36,618 bases of DNA, taken from NCBI GenBank assembly GCA_017524725.1, contig JAFXUZ010000079.1, forward strand, positions 1 through 36,618, given 5' to 3'. Of this stretch, positions 26,260 through 34,256 are shown piece by piece. Position 1 is the first letter of the stretch. Each line of letters starts with the position of its first letter. Below the pieces are notes generated by a model. It saw only the letters and a list, made by a program, of their open reading frames with translations. It was not told the origin of the DNA and did no database searches. Made by a program: the position numbers and the translations under genes. The stretch is from Clostridia bacterium. GTDB lineage: Bacteria; Bacillota; Clostridia; Christensenellales; Aristaeellaceae.

Positions 26260-27420
26260 ATGAAAGAGATCCAGATCCTCAATTCCATCTCCCCCGTCGC
26301 CGCCGAAGCCATGGGCAGTGAATACACCCTGGTCAAGGAAAGCGCCGCCCCCGAGGGCATCCTGGTGCGCTCCTTCGACATGCACGATATGGACGTGCCC
26401 GCCTCCGTCCTGGCCGTTGCCCGGGCCGGCGCCGGCACCAACAATATCCCCATCGACGAAATGAGCCAGAAGGGCATCGCCGTCTTCAATACCCCCGGCG
26501 CCAATGCCAACGCCGTGGCCGAACTGGTGCTCACAGGCCTGCTTCTGGCCAGCCGCGACGTGGTGTCCGGCATCGAATGGGCCCGCGGTCTCGCCGGGCA
26601 GGAGGGCGTCGCCAAGCTGGTGGAAAAGGGCAAGAGCCAGTTTGTCGGCCCCGAGATCGCCGGGAAGACCCTGGGCGTCATCGGCCTGGGCGCCATCGGC
26701 GCCAGGGTGGCCAACAACGCCGTCCACCTGGGCATGAACGTCATCGGCTACGATCCCTTCCTGACCGTCAAGAACGCCTTCTTCCTCTCCCGCCAGGTGA
26801 AATACACCCAGTCCATCCAGGACATCTGGACCGAATGCGACTACGTGACGCTGCACCTGCCGCTGAACAACGACACCCGCGGCACCGTCAACGCCGAGGT
26901 CCTGGGCATGATGAAGGACGGCGCGGCCCTTTTGAACTTCGCCCGGGGCGAACTGGTGGACACCGACGCCCTGCTCGCGGCCGTCGCCTCCGGCAAGCTC
27001 CGCCGCTACGTCACCGACTTCCCCAATGAAAAGCTCCTGAACGTGAAGGGCGTCGTCGCCATCCCCCACCTGGGCGCTTCCACCCCCGAGAGCGAGGACA
27101 ACTGCGCTCGCATGGCCGGCGAAGAGCTGAAGGCCTACATCGAGGAAGGCGTCATCCGCAATTCCGTCAACCTGCCGGCCATGGAGCTCCCGCCCCTCAC
27201 CGGCCACAGGATCTCCGTGATCCACAAAAACGTGCCCAACATCCTGTCCGCCATCACCTCCGCGGTTGCCGGCGTCGGCCTGAACATCGAAAACATGGTC
27301 AACTCCTCCCGCGGCGCCATGGCCTGCACCGTGCTGGACACCCATTCCCCGGTGCCCGCCGAAGCCGTTGAGGCCATCGCGGCCCGGCCCGATATGCTGA
27401 AAGTCAGGGTCATCAGGTAA
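26260..27420 (+). CDS. serA: D-3-phosphoglycerate dehydrogenase
   Basis: This is the first enzyme of serine synthesis (3-phosphoglycerate to 3-phosphohydroxypyruvate with NAD+). The 386-residue protein has the substrate domain with RAGAGTNNIP, a Rossmann domain with GVIGLGAIGARVANNAV, the catalytic Arg region NFARGELVD, and the catalytic His in PHLGASTPESEDN. A short C-terminal ACT-type regulatory domain (about 320-386) is typical of many Clostridia, where it may sense serine. AAAGG lies upstream of the ATG. The last 166 bases are repeated at 29815-29980. No phosphoserine phosphatase gene is in the window. Confidence 0.96.
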   Translation: MKEIQILNSISPVAAEAMGSEYTLVKESAAPEGILVRSFDMHDMDVPASVLAVARAGAGTNNIPIDEMSQKGIAVFNTPGANANAVAELVLTGLLLASRDVVSGIEWARGLAGQEGVAKLVEKGKSQFVGPEIAGKTLGVIGLGAIGARVANNAVHLGMNVIGYDPFLTVKNAFFLSRQVKYTQSIQDIWTECDYVTLHLPLNNDTRGTVNAEVLGMMKDGAALLNFARGELVDTDALLAAVASGKLRRYVTDFPNEKLLNVKGVVAIPHLGASTPESEDNCARMAGEELKAYIEEGVIRNSVNLPAMELPPLTGHRISVIHKNVPNILSAITSAVAGVGLNIENMVNSSRGAMACTVLDTHSPVPAEAVEAIAARPDMLKVRVIR

Positions 27421-27439
27421 AAAAACCGCCTTGAAAAAA

Positions 27440-27473
27440 CCGCCGCGGCGATGAGTGCCGCGGCGGTTTTTTT
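27440..27473 (+). terminator. Terminator after serA
   Basis: A ten-base stem, CCGCCGCGGC with GCCGCGGCGG around GATGAGT, is followed by seven T residues. Confidence 0.93.
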
Positions 27474-27476
27474 ATA

Positions 27477-27502
27477 GAGTGGAGAGTGAAGAGTGGAGAG
27501 TG
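27477..27502. repeat. Two direct 12-base repeats
   Basis: GAGTGGAGAGTG occurs at 27477-27488 and 27491-27502, separated by AA. The stretch from here to 27718 holds no gene that I can support. Confidence 0.6.
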
Positions 27503-27718
27503 TTTTATTATTGGCATGTTGTGTGCCTTGACATTAATATACGTTTCAGCGGAAGGTGCGGCAGCAAAAAAAAATCAAAAATTTGCCAATTGTCCCATTT
27601 ACCGGATCCAGGGGTTTTTTCAGTTCTCCTCTCCTGCTGTGATTATGGAACCGTGTTTGGGCATACCGCTGCTGCGCTCCGCTGAACAGGGAAACTGCCC
27701 CCTGCCCGCCGGAAAATG

Positions 27719-27748
27719 TTGTTCTTCAGGTACAACTTAGGGTATAAT
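27719..27748 (+). promoter_or_regulatory. Promoter of a short accessory transcript
   Basis: TTGTTC, an 18-base spacer and a perfect TATAAT. The predicted transcript, starting near 27755, runs through two hairpins into the small peptide gene at 27977. Confidence 0.6.
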
Positions 27749-27811
27749 AAGAGTGTCCCGAGGGGAACGGGAATGCAGTGAAAAATGCGAAGATGCAAAA
27801 AACGCCGCTGT

Positions 27812-27947
27812 CATCAGCGGCTTGTCCGGAACGAAGTTAGGGCTTCATTCTGAACGTGGTTGCCGGGATGATAGCGGCTTACATCGTGAAGCTTCTCGGC
27901 TTATGACGATGGCAGAGGCGGGATGGAAACATCCCTCCTGCCTCTGC
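27812..27947 (+). other. Structured leader with hairpins and a cryptic hydrophobic reading frame
   Basis: A first hairpin (GCCGCTG with CAGCGGC around TCAT) lies at about 27814-27831. A second, long hairpin at 27911-27947 pairs GCAGAGG...GGGATG with CATCCC...CCTCTGC around GAAA. Between them, 27841-27906 can be read as FILNVVAGMIAAYIVKLLGL, a likely membrane-spanning peptide, but it follows an in-frame TAG and has only ATT, CTG or GTG as possible starts. The region looks like the leader of a small regulated mRNA, or a decayed small-protein gene. Confidence 0.4.
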
Positions 27948-27976
27948 ATCATACAAAATGAAAGGAAGGTTGCCAA

Positions 27977-28087
27977 GTGTTCATGAGTGTTCTTGGGTAT
28001 GTGGTGTGGGGCGTTTTGACCGTGCTTATCGGATATGCTCTGAATCGGGTCTGGGACCGGATCGAGGCGAGGATCGACCGCAAATGA
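27977..28087 (+). CDS. Small single-span membrane peptide
   Basis: This encodes 36 residues from GTG at 27977, or 34 from ATG at 27983; AAGGAAGG at 27962-27969 is best spaced for the GTG. The peptide has one hydrophobic helix (SVLGYVVWGVLTVLIGYAL) and a charged, basic tail (NRVWDRIEARIDRK). That layout is shared by type I toxin peptides of the Fst/Ldr kind and by small regulatory membrane proteins, but I recognise no specific family. The upstream hairpins would suit translation control. No antisense RNA promoter is obvious. It is too short to be certain that it is expressed. Confidence 0.5.
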   Translation: MFMSVLGYVVWGVLTVLIGYALNRVWDRIEARIDRK

Positions 28088-28104
28088 AGCTGTATTCGAG
28101 GATA

Positions 28105-28335
28105 CACGGGGGTGTTTGCACAGACCATTCCATCCCGCTGCTTCCTGCACGCTCGGCAGGAAGCACTCCGTAAGCCTTCCCCGAAGGGGGGTACGGAGCG
28201 CCCGGAAAACAGTCCAGTGGACTGTTTCAGCGGAGGGCGGGCGGCCGCCCCGGACGGCGGCGGTGAAGTCCTCTTTCCCCTTCCTCACGCGTCCTCCCCT
28301 GGACACAGGGAACCAGCCCCATGTATTGCGTTTGT
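28105..28335. repeat. Intergenic repeat, copy A
   Basis: This stretch has no gene. Its left part (to about 28175) and right end (CCCCATGTATT at 28317-28327) match copy B at 29650-29812 in order and orientation, including CACTCCGTAAGCCTTCCCC. Copy A has an extra middle with the perfect ten-base palindrome AAACAGTCCA-G-TGGACTGTTT (28207-28227) and a hairpin GCTTCCTGC/GCAGGAAGC. It looks like a non-coding dispersed repeat without a transposase. Confidence 0.65.
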
Positions 28336-28356
28336 CCAGAGAATTCAACTTAAAGA

Positions 28357-28386
28357 TTGACAGACCGTCTTCAATGTCCTTATATG
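28357..28386 (+). promoter_or_regulatory. Promoter of the TlpA-like gene
   Basis: A perfect TTGACA, an 18-base spacer and TATATG. About 150 bases of untranslated leader follow, containing two GCGGTCCGC segments and several GCAAAACG motifs of unknown meaning. Confidence 0.6.
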
Positions 28387-28545
28387 GTAAAATCACGCCG
28401 TGAAGGGAACACAGGAAACAAAGCCCGTGATAGAGAAGATGCCCGCGCGAAAAAGCAAAACGTATAAATGATCAGCGGTCCGCAAAAAAAGCAAAACGCG
28501 CAAACAGCAGGCGGTCCGCGAAAAACAAAAAAGGAGAATGTGTAA

Positions 28546-29517
28546 ATGTCTAAAAAAGCGATCTGTTTCCTTGCGGCCCTGATGCTCTGCGTCTGCTGCG
28601 CCGGCGCCCCGGCTGAAGAAGCCGGGCGGGTCTACGACATGCCCTCCATCGGGATGCGGTTTGAATTCCCGCCGGAATACGAAAACGCGAAGGGCTACAT
28701 CGGCACCGACGGCGTGCTGGAGCTGGACGGCGCCAACTACTATATGTACCTGTTTTACTGCGCGGTCCCGAAGGCGGATTTCAACAGGATGTACGCCGAA
28801 AACCCCGGGGAGGCGTCCGCAAGGGCAAGCGTCCTGTTCTACGCATTCGCCGTCGGAGAGGGCAAGGATTTCTCCGAGGTGGTGAAGCTTACCGGCGGCA
28901 GCATGACCGCGGAAGGCGCCATGGAAATGGGAAAGGAAGGGGACTACACCTTCTATCTGTACCCCATCGAGGACGCGGGATTCGCCGCCTCCCTTGACGG
29001 GGACTACCGCGGGGAATACGCCGCCCTGTGCGCCATGAAGGATCGCGTCGCCGCGTCCTTTGCCTGCTATGCCCCCGTCAACGAATACACCGGCCTTCTG
29101 GACGGCAGCGTGATCCGCTTCACCGCGAAGGACCTGGACGGCAATCCCGTTTCCTCGGACGAGCTGTTCTCCCGGCACGCGGTGACCTTTGTCAACATCT
29201 GGGCCACCTGGTGCGGGCCCTGCGTGGGCGAGCTTAAGGAGCTTCAGGCGATCCACACCCGCTTCCTGGACAAGGACTGCGCTGTGGTGGGCCTTTTGAC
29301 CGACAGCGACATTGATGAAGCACGCCGCCTGATGGAAGCCAACGGGATCACCTACGACGTGGTGCTGATTTCATCCGACTTCACCTTCGCCCTTCCCTAC
29401 AGCGGCATCCCCACCTCCTTCTTCGTGGACCGGAACGGCGCGTTCCTGGGCACGAAGTTCGTCGGCGCCAGTCCCGAGCTGTACGAGCCCGCACTGGAGC
29501 CCTTCCTGGAAAAATAA
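28546..29517 (+). CDS. Exported thiol-disulfide oxidoreductase, TlpA/ResA-like
   Basis: This 323-residue protein has a signal peptide (hydrophobic core AICFLAALMLCVCCAGAPA, probable cleavage after APA), so it acts outside the membrane. Residues about 30-190 form a domain that I do not recognise. The C-terminal thioredoxin fold (about 190-323) carries Trp222-Cys-Gly-Pro-Cys226, FVNIWATWCGPC, and the cis-Pro segment SGIPTSFFVDRNG. TlpA/ResA proteins usually reduce disulfides in exported proteins or cytochrome c apoproteins; no partner such as CcdA is nearby. AAAAGGAG precedes the ATG. The gene sits alone in an accessory stretch between two repeat copies. Confidence 0.87.
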   Translation: MSKKAICFLAALMLCVCCAGAPAEEAGRVYDMPSIGMRFEFPPEYENAKGYIGTDGVLELDGANYYMYLFYCAVPKADFNRMYAENPGEASARASVLFYAFAVGEGKDFSEVVKLTGGSMTAEGAMEMGKEGDYTFYLYPIEDAGFAASLDGDYRGEYAALCAMKDRVAASFACYAPVNEYTGLLDGSVIRFTAKDLDGNPVSSDELFSRHAVTFVNIWATWCGPCVGELKELQAIHTRFLDKDCAVVGLLTDSDIDEARRLMEANGITYDVVLISSDFTFALPYSGIPTSFFVDRNGAFLGTKFVGASPELYEPALEPFLEK

Positions 29518-29544
29518 AAAATGCCGGAACTGCGTCACGGATGG

Positions 29545-29573
29545 GGCTGTCTCACAAAGAGGCAGTCCTTTTT
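29545..29573 (+). terminator. Terminator after the TlpA-like gene
   Basis: CTGTCTC pairs with GAGGCAG (one G-U pair) around ACAAA and is followed after TCC by five T residues, 30 bases past the stop. Confidence 0.7.
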
Positions 29574-29649
29574 CTGTACAAAGAGTCATACTCCGGCAAT
29601 GGGAGGATCGGGTATTCACCAAAGACACTGCGGGCTTGCATGGGGGACA

Positions 29650-29812
29650 GTTTTTTGTGCAGACTGTTCCGGTCCGCAGCTTTCCGCACAATCGGCAAGA
29701 GGCACTCCGTAAGCCTTCCCCTCAGGGAAAGGGAGCGGAGAAGCCGTCGGATGAGGGTTCCTTTCCCCGTCCTCCCATGGATACAGAGAAACGGCCCCAT
29801 GTATTCCCCCTT
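29650..29812. repeat. Intergenic repeat, copy B
   Basis: It matches copy A: a GTGCAGAC-type start, ATCGGCAAGAGGCACTCCGT then AAGCCTTCCCC, a TTTCCCC..TCCTCCCATGGATACAG stretch, and CCCCATGTATTC at the end. The duplicated serA tail begins within a few bases of its right end. Confidence 0.65.
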
Positions 29813-29814
29813 TT

Positions 29815-29980
29815 CACCTCCGCGGTTGCCGGCGTCGGCTTGAACATCGAAAACATGGTCAACTCCTCCCGCGGCGCCATGGCCTGCACCGTGCTGGACA
29901 CCCATTCCCCGATGCCCAAAGAGGCCGTCGAGGCCATCGCTGCCCGGCCCGATATGCTGAAAGTCAGGGTCATCAAGTAA
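29815..29980 (+). pseudogene. Duplicated 3' end of serA (ACT-domain remnant)
   Basis: It encodes the last 54 or so residues of SerA in frame with the original stop, and lacks any start, dehydrogenase domain or promoter. Compared with 27255-27420 I count about nine differences in 166 bases. Most are silent or conservative (Val to Met, Ala to Lys, Arg to Lys), and the match runs on for some 20 bases past the stop. The pattern suggests that the tail diverged while part of a working gene, then ended up here by recombination or by insertion of DNA at the serA 3' end. Confidence 0.9.
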
Positions 29981-29989
29981 AAAAACCGC

Positions 29990-30103
29990 TTTGTCAAAAC
30001 CGGAAAACATGGTAAAATAAGCATTGAAAAAACCAGTATCTGCAAGGATTAACTCCCGCTTCTTTTAGCAGGGGGCGGGGGTACCACCTGGGAAAGGAGC
30101 AAC
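29990..30103. other. Unassigned spacer before the tracrRNA gene
   Basis: No gene is evident. A possible weak promoter (TTGAAA, 17 bases, GATTAA) is followed by G-rich sequence with an imperfect inverted repeat (CCCGC with GCGGG, 30054-30080). On the minus strand AGGTGGTACC resembles a T-box core but has no gene downstream. Confidence 0.35.
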
Positions 30104-30202
30104 AAAAAAACCGCCGAAGCGGTTTTTGGCCTCTAAAGGCCGCCCGTAAGGGCAGTGAAGGAAATCCTTTGTTTCGACTCACTATACCATTCCAGATGGT
30201 TC
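30104..30202 (-). ncRNA. tracrRNA of the type II-A CRISPR system
   Basis: On the minus strand an anti-repeat (30171-30202) begins GAACCATCTGGAATGGTATA and ends CGAAAC. It pairs with the array repeat as GUUUCG/CGAAAC, an asymmetric bulge (GA against UGAGU), then about 21 positions with one mismatch and one G-U pair. Then come a nexus-like stem (AAGG/CCTT, 30158-30169), a GCCC/GGGC hairpin (30142-30153), a GGCCT/AGGCC hairpin (30128-30141) and a terminator with a TTCG loop and seven T residues (30104-30126). This is the standard layout of a type II tracrRNA, here divergent from cas9. The 5' end is inferred from the promoter. Confidence 0.93.
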
Positions 30203-30208
30203 ACGAAT

Positions 30209-30237
30209 ATGGTAGCATAAATATTTCAGAAAGGCAA
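30209..30237 (-). promoter_or_regulatory. tracrRNA promoter, overlapping the cas9 upstream region
   Basis: TTGCCT, 17 bases and TACCAT with an extended -10 (TGC before it) on the minus strand. The -35 lies within ten bases of the cas9 start codon, on top of its ribosome-site region. The predicted start falls at about 30202, exactly where anti-repeat pairing begins. Confidence 0.7.
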
Positions 30238-30245
30238 GAGAGAAA

Positions 30246-33200
30246 ATGAATAAAAACGAATACTCCATCGGTCTGGATATCGGCACCTCCTCCACCGGCT
30301 ACGCCATGACGGATATGGACGGGAAGCTCCTGAAACACCAGGGCCGCAGCACCTTCGGCGCGGTCCTTTTCGACGAAGCTGTGACCGCTTCGGATCGAAG
30401 GATGAAGCGCTCCGCCCGCCGCCGCCTGGATCGGCGGGAACAGCGGATCGACCTGCTTCAGGCATTGCTTGCGGAAGAAATGGGCAAAGTTGATCCCGTC
30501 TTTTTCATCCGCCTGAACGAATCCTTCCTGCAGGACGATGACCGCAGGTATCCCCTCCTCTACGGTACGCTTCCCAAATCGGTCTGGACGGATGGGACGC
30601 CCGGCGATTTCCCGACCGTTTACCATCTCAGATCCGCCTTGGCCCATGAAGACAGGCAGGCGGACATCCGTTATGTCTATCTCGCGCTGCACCATATCAT
30701 CAAATACCGCGGGCACTTCCTGATGGAAGGTGAATCCCTGAACGATATTTCCGCGGACGCCGCGGAAACGATCCTGCGTATACTGGAAGCATTGAGCACC
30801 GAACCGTATCTTTTCCGGTTGGAATCGGACCCGCGGACGGCTGCGGAAATCAAAAACACGCTGCAGCAGAGGAATGTGACCAGGACAGCCAAAGCGGAAC
30901 AGATCGTCGCCCTTCTTCGCCCGGACAAGGACAGCAAAAAAGCTGCGAAAGCCCTTGCATCCCTATTGGTCGGCGGAACCGGATCACTGAAGGACCTCCT
31001 TGGATATGTAGGGGAAGATCCGTCCGAAAAGCTTTCCTTCTCCAATGATATTGACGAGGACAGTTATATCGATTGCCTGGGCGTCGCAGGCGATATATTT
31101 GCGGATATCCTGGACGTTTACCGCTGGCAGCTGTTCTCCAGCCTGCGGACGGAAGGGGAAACCATCTCCCAGACCATGATCCGCCGCTATCTAAAGCATC
31201 AGCAGGACCTGAAAGCGCTGAAAGCATGGGTCCGCAAATACGCACCGGACAAATATTATTCCTTCTTCAGGGAGATAGGCGAAAAGACCATCAATTACTG
31301 CACATACAGCGGACATTTCAAACAGCGTGATATGAAGGGCAAAGCCGTAAAAACCCCCACCCAGGCTGATTTTTATAAAGCTGTAAAGAATCTCCTGACG
31401 GAAAAGGGCACGGAAGGGACCGCAGAGGCAGGCCCCATGTTGAAGGATATGGAAGAAGAAAATGGCTTTCTCCCCCTTCTCAGGATCTACCTGAACGGCG
31501 CCATTCCCAACCAGCTCCACGCGGAGGAACTTTCCCTGATCCTTGACAATCAGGGGAAATATTACCCCGTCCTGAAAGAAAACAGGGATAAGATCATGCA
31601 GCTCTGCACTTTCCGCCTTCCCTACTATGTCGGTCCTCTGAACGTCCACAGCCCCTTCCAAAAATGGCTTGTTCGGTCAGATGAAAAACCGGTCACGCCC
31701 TGGAATTTCGACCATATCGTCAACCGGGTGGAGACCGCCGACGGATTCATTCGGAACCTGACGAACAAATGCACTTATATTCCGACAGAAGACGTGCTCC
31801 CCCTGCACTCCCTCCTTTACGAAGAATACCTGCTGCTGGACGAACTCAACCGGGTGCGCGTAAACGAAAAACTGCTCCCGATCAAACTGAAAGAGCGGAT
31901 CATCGAAGAACTGTTCAGGCGGCGCAAGAAAGTATCAAAGAAAGCATTCATTGATTGGCTGAAGAAGAACACCGCTTATGTCCAGGCAGATAATATCGTT
32001 GTTGAAGGCCTGCATGACGACAGCGGTTTTGCGGCCTCATTGTCATCCTTTATCGATTTTTCATCCTGGGGATTTACTGTAGATGAGGCTTCTTCCCCGA
32101 TGATCGAACAGCTGATCCTGTGGAGCACCGTCTTTGAAAATCGGGGGATTTTGCGTGAAAAGATCCTGCGTTCATATCCGCAATTGACCGATAAACAGTT
32201 GAACTGCATCTGCCGTAAGCGCTATAACGGATGGGGTAGGCTCAGCCGGAAGCTCCTTGACGGGATCACGGGAAGCGACATGGCCGAAAACGCAACCGTC
32301 ATCGACATGATGCGGCAGACGAACAGCAATTTCATGCGTGTGATCAATGAAAAGCGATACGGTTTTGATAAAGTGCTGTCAGAACTCAGCGCGTGTGAAA
32401 AAGCCGGGCACATCACTCTGGATGAAGTTCAGGCGCTGCCCGGATCCCCCGCTCTGAAGCGCGGTATCTGGCAGGCTGTCCGGATCGTTGAAGAACTGGC
32501 GCATAACCGTGGATACGCTCCAACGGCAATATATATCGAAAACACCCGGAGCGAAGATGATTCCAAAAAAGGCAGACGCATCCCTGACCGGATCAACGCG
32601 TTGGAAAAGCTGTACAGTGAAATGACCTGCCTTTCCCCGGATATGCTCGAAAGGGTAAAAGAATGTGGGGAGGAACTGAAGTCCTTCAAAAAAGACAAAG
32701 TCCGCCTGACAGACCGGCAGTTCCTGTACTTCATCCAGTTGGGAAAATGTATGTACAGCGGAAAAAGACTGAACTTCTCCGAACTGGAACGGTATGATAT
32801 CGATCATATTCTGCCGCAGTCCTACATCAAGGACGATTCCATCGACAACCGGGTACTGGTAATGCAGAACGAAAATCGCAGGAAGGCGGGCAGCCTATTG
32901 CTGGACGGTTCTGTTATCGACCGCATGAAACCCTTCTGGAACATGCTTTTGCAAAAAGGCCTGGTCAGCAGCAAAAAATTCTTTAACCTGACCCGAACTG
33001 CCGTGGAGGACCGGGACAAGCTTGGCTTCATCAACAGGCAGTTGATCGAAACAAGCCAGATTATCCGGCACGTGATTCTTCTTTTCAAGACCCACTATCC
33101 GGAAACAGACGTCAGGGGCGTTAACGCAAAGCTTTCTTCCGATCTGCGGGACGCCTATGACCTGTACAAGATCAGGGAACTGAACGATACCCATCACGCC

Positions 33201-34256
33201 TTTGACGCTTTTCTCGCCTGCACCGTCGGCACATTCACCGCGAAATACATGAACTGGCTGACGGACGAATCCGTCGCCGCATCCATGGCCCGGGAAAACT
33301 GGCTGAAAATGTCCGAGAACGCAAACAAAAACAAGTACGGTATGGTGATCGGTATTTTCAACCGGGATCAGGTAGATGAGGAAACCGGCGAAGTGCTGCG
33401 GGACGCCTCAGCGCATATCCGTTATCTGAAGCAGGTATGGGGATACCGGGATCACTTCATCGTATATAAAAAGGAAGAGAACAGCGGGGCATTCTTTGAT
33501 GAAACCCGTTATCCCGCAGGTTCCATAGAAGCCAAATGGCCTTTACGCAAGGACCTTCCCACAGAAAAATACGGCGGGTTCAACAGCATCAAGCCGGCGT
33601 ATATCGCGGCCATCACTTACAACACGGGAAAAAGCAGAAAAGGAATGCTGGTGAACGTGCCTGTGCTGATCGCTGGAAAAACAGCGGCAGATGATACCGC
33701 ATTGACTGATTATCTTGAAAAGGCGCTGGCCCTCAGGGATATCCGGATTATAAGGAAAAAGATCCTTCTGAATCAGAAGATCCTTTATGATGGCAGTGAA
33801 TTGATCCTGCGCAGCTGCAGCGAAGCATGGAATGCAAAAGAACTCTACCTGCCGACCGTATATCTGCGTCTTCTGGATCGGCTTACCCATGATTTGCCGC
33901 TTTCTGAAGAAGACGAAAAACAGATGGACCTGTTGATCCCACTCCTGATGGAGAAACTGAAAAGCCAATACCCGATCTATACCGGCATTGTGAGCCGTCT
34001 CCAGAACGCCGGCGATAAAATGGATGCGTTGGACCGCAACGGGAAAAAAGCCTTTATCCTTGAAACTTTAACCATCATGCAGATGAGCGGCAAATTTGCT
34101 CAATACGCAGCAAAGGTCCCGACAGTCGGGATTAGCAACAATCAGGGAAGAATAACCAATAAACCTTTTGATCCTGAAAAGATTATTCTGATCGATCAGT
34201 CTGTCACCGGTTTCTACGAGAGGAGAACCAGGCTATGGGATTCCGGACAGTCCTGA
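30246..34256 (+). CDS. cas9: CRISPR-associated endonuclease Cas9, type II-A
   Basis: Cas9 uses the crRNA:tracrRNA duplex to cut matching DNA. The 1336 residues are in the II-A size range. RuvC-I IGLDIGTSSTGYA holds Asp11; the Arg-rich bridge helix is RMKRSARRRLDRREQRID (about 55-75); a long alpha-helical recognition lobe follows. RuvC-II IYIENTR holds Glu765; the HNH site YDIDHILPQS holds His854; RuvC-III THHAFDAF holds His984 and Asp987. The C-terminal part (about 1080-1336) should recognise the PAM, which cannot be read from sequence. All nuclease residues are present, so it should be active. The ATG follows AAAGGCAAGAG, a weak ribosome site. The stop overlaps cas1 by 22 bases. Confidence 0.97.
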   Translation: MNKNEYSIGLDIGTSSTGYAMTDMDGKLLKHQGRSTFGAVLFDEAVTASDRRMKRSARRRLDRREQRIDLLQALLAEEMGKVDPVFFIRLNESFLQDDDRRYPLLYGTLPKSVWTDGTPGDFPTVYHLRSALAHEDRQADIRYVYLALHHIIKYRGHFLMEGESLNDISADAAETILRILEALSTEPYLFRLESDPRTAAEIKNTLQQRNVTRTAKAEQIVALLRPDKDSKKAAKALASLLVGGTGSLKDLLGYVGEDPSEKLSFSNDIDEDSYIDCLGVAGDIFADILDVYRWQLFSSLRTEGETISQTMIRRYLKHQQDLKALKAWVRKYAPDKYYSFFREIGEKTINYCTYSGHFKQRDMKGKAVKTPTQADFYKAVKNLLTEKGTEGTAEAGPMLKDMEEENGFLPLLRIYLNGAIPNQLHAEELSLILDNQGKYYPVLKENRDKIMQLCTFRLPYYVGPLNVHSPFQKWLVRSDEKPVTPWNFDHIVNRVETADGFIRNLTNKCTYIPTEDVLPLHSLLYEEYLLLDELNRVRVNEKLLPIKLKERIIEELFRRRKKVSKKAFIDWLKKNTAYVQADNIVVEGLHDDSGFAASLSSFIDFSSWGFTVDEASSPMIEQLILWSTVFENRGILREKILRSYPQLTDKQLNCICRKRYNGWGRLSRKLLDGITGSDMAENATVIDMMRQTNSNFMRVINEKRYGFDKVLSELSACEKAGHITLDEVQALPGSPALKRGIWQAVRIVEELAHNRGYAPTAIYIENTRSEDDSKKGRRIPDRINALEKLYSEMTCLSPDMLERVKECGEELKSFKKDKVRLTDRQFLYFIQLGKCMYSGKRLNFSELERYDIDHILPQSYIKDDSIDNRVLVMQNENRRKAGSLLLDGSVIDRMKPFWNMLLQKGLVSSKKFFNLTRTAVEDRDKLGFINRQLIETSQIIRHVILLFKTHYPETDVRGVNAKLSSDLRDAYDLYKIRELNDTHHAFDAFLACTVGTFTAKYMNWLTDESVAASMARENWLKMSENANKNKYGMVIGIFNRDQVDEETGEVLRDASAHIRYLKQVWGYRDHFIVYKKEENSGAFFDETRYPAGSIEAKWPLRKDLPTEKYGGFNSIKPAYIAAITYNTGKSRKGMLVNVPVLIAGKTAADDTALTDYLEKALALRDIRIIRKKILLNQKILYDGSELILRSCSEAWNAKELYLPTVYLRLLDRLTHDLPLSEEDEKQMDLLIPLLMEKLKSQYPIYTGIVSRLQNAGDKMDALDRNGKKAFILETLTIMQMSGKFAQYAAKVPTVGISNNQGRITNKPFDPEKIILIDQSVTGFYERRTRLWDSGQS

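Noticed and set aside
25090..27345. 751-residue minus-strand open frame over serC-serA
   Set aside because: It has shadow composition (Gly-, His-, Val- and Asp-rich) opposite two well-supported genes.
27486..27740. Short open frames in the spacer after serA
   Set aside because: They have no ribosome site or recognisable protein features and run through repeats and the promoter at 27719-27748.
30076..30098. T-box-like AGGTGGTACC on the minus strand
   Set aside because: No gene follows on that strand, there is no specifier region, and the expected terminator is absent. It is probably chance or a remnant.
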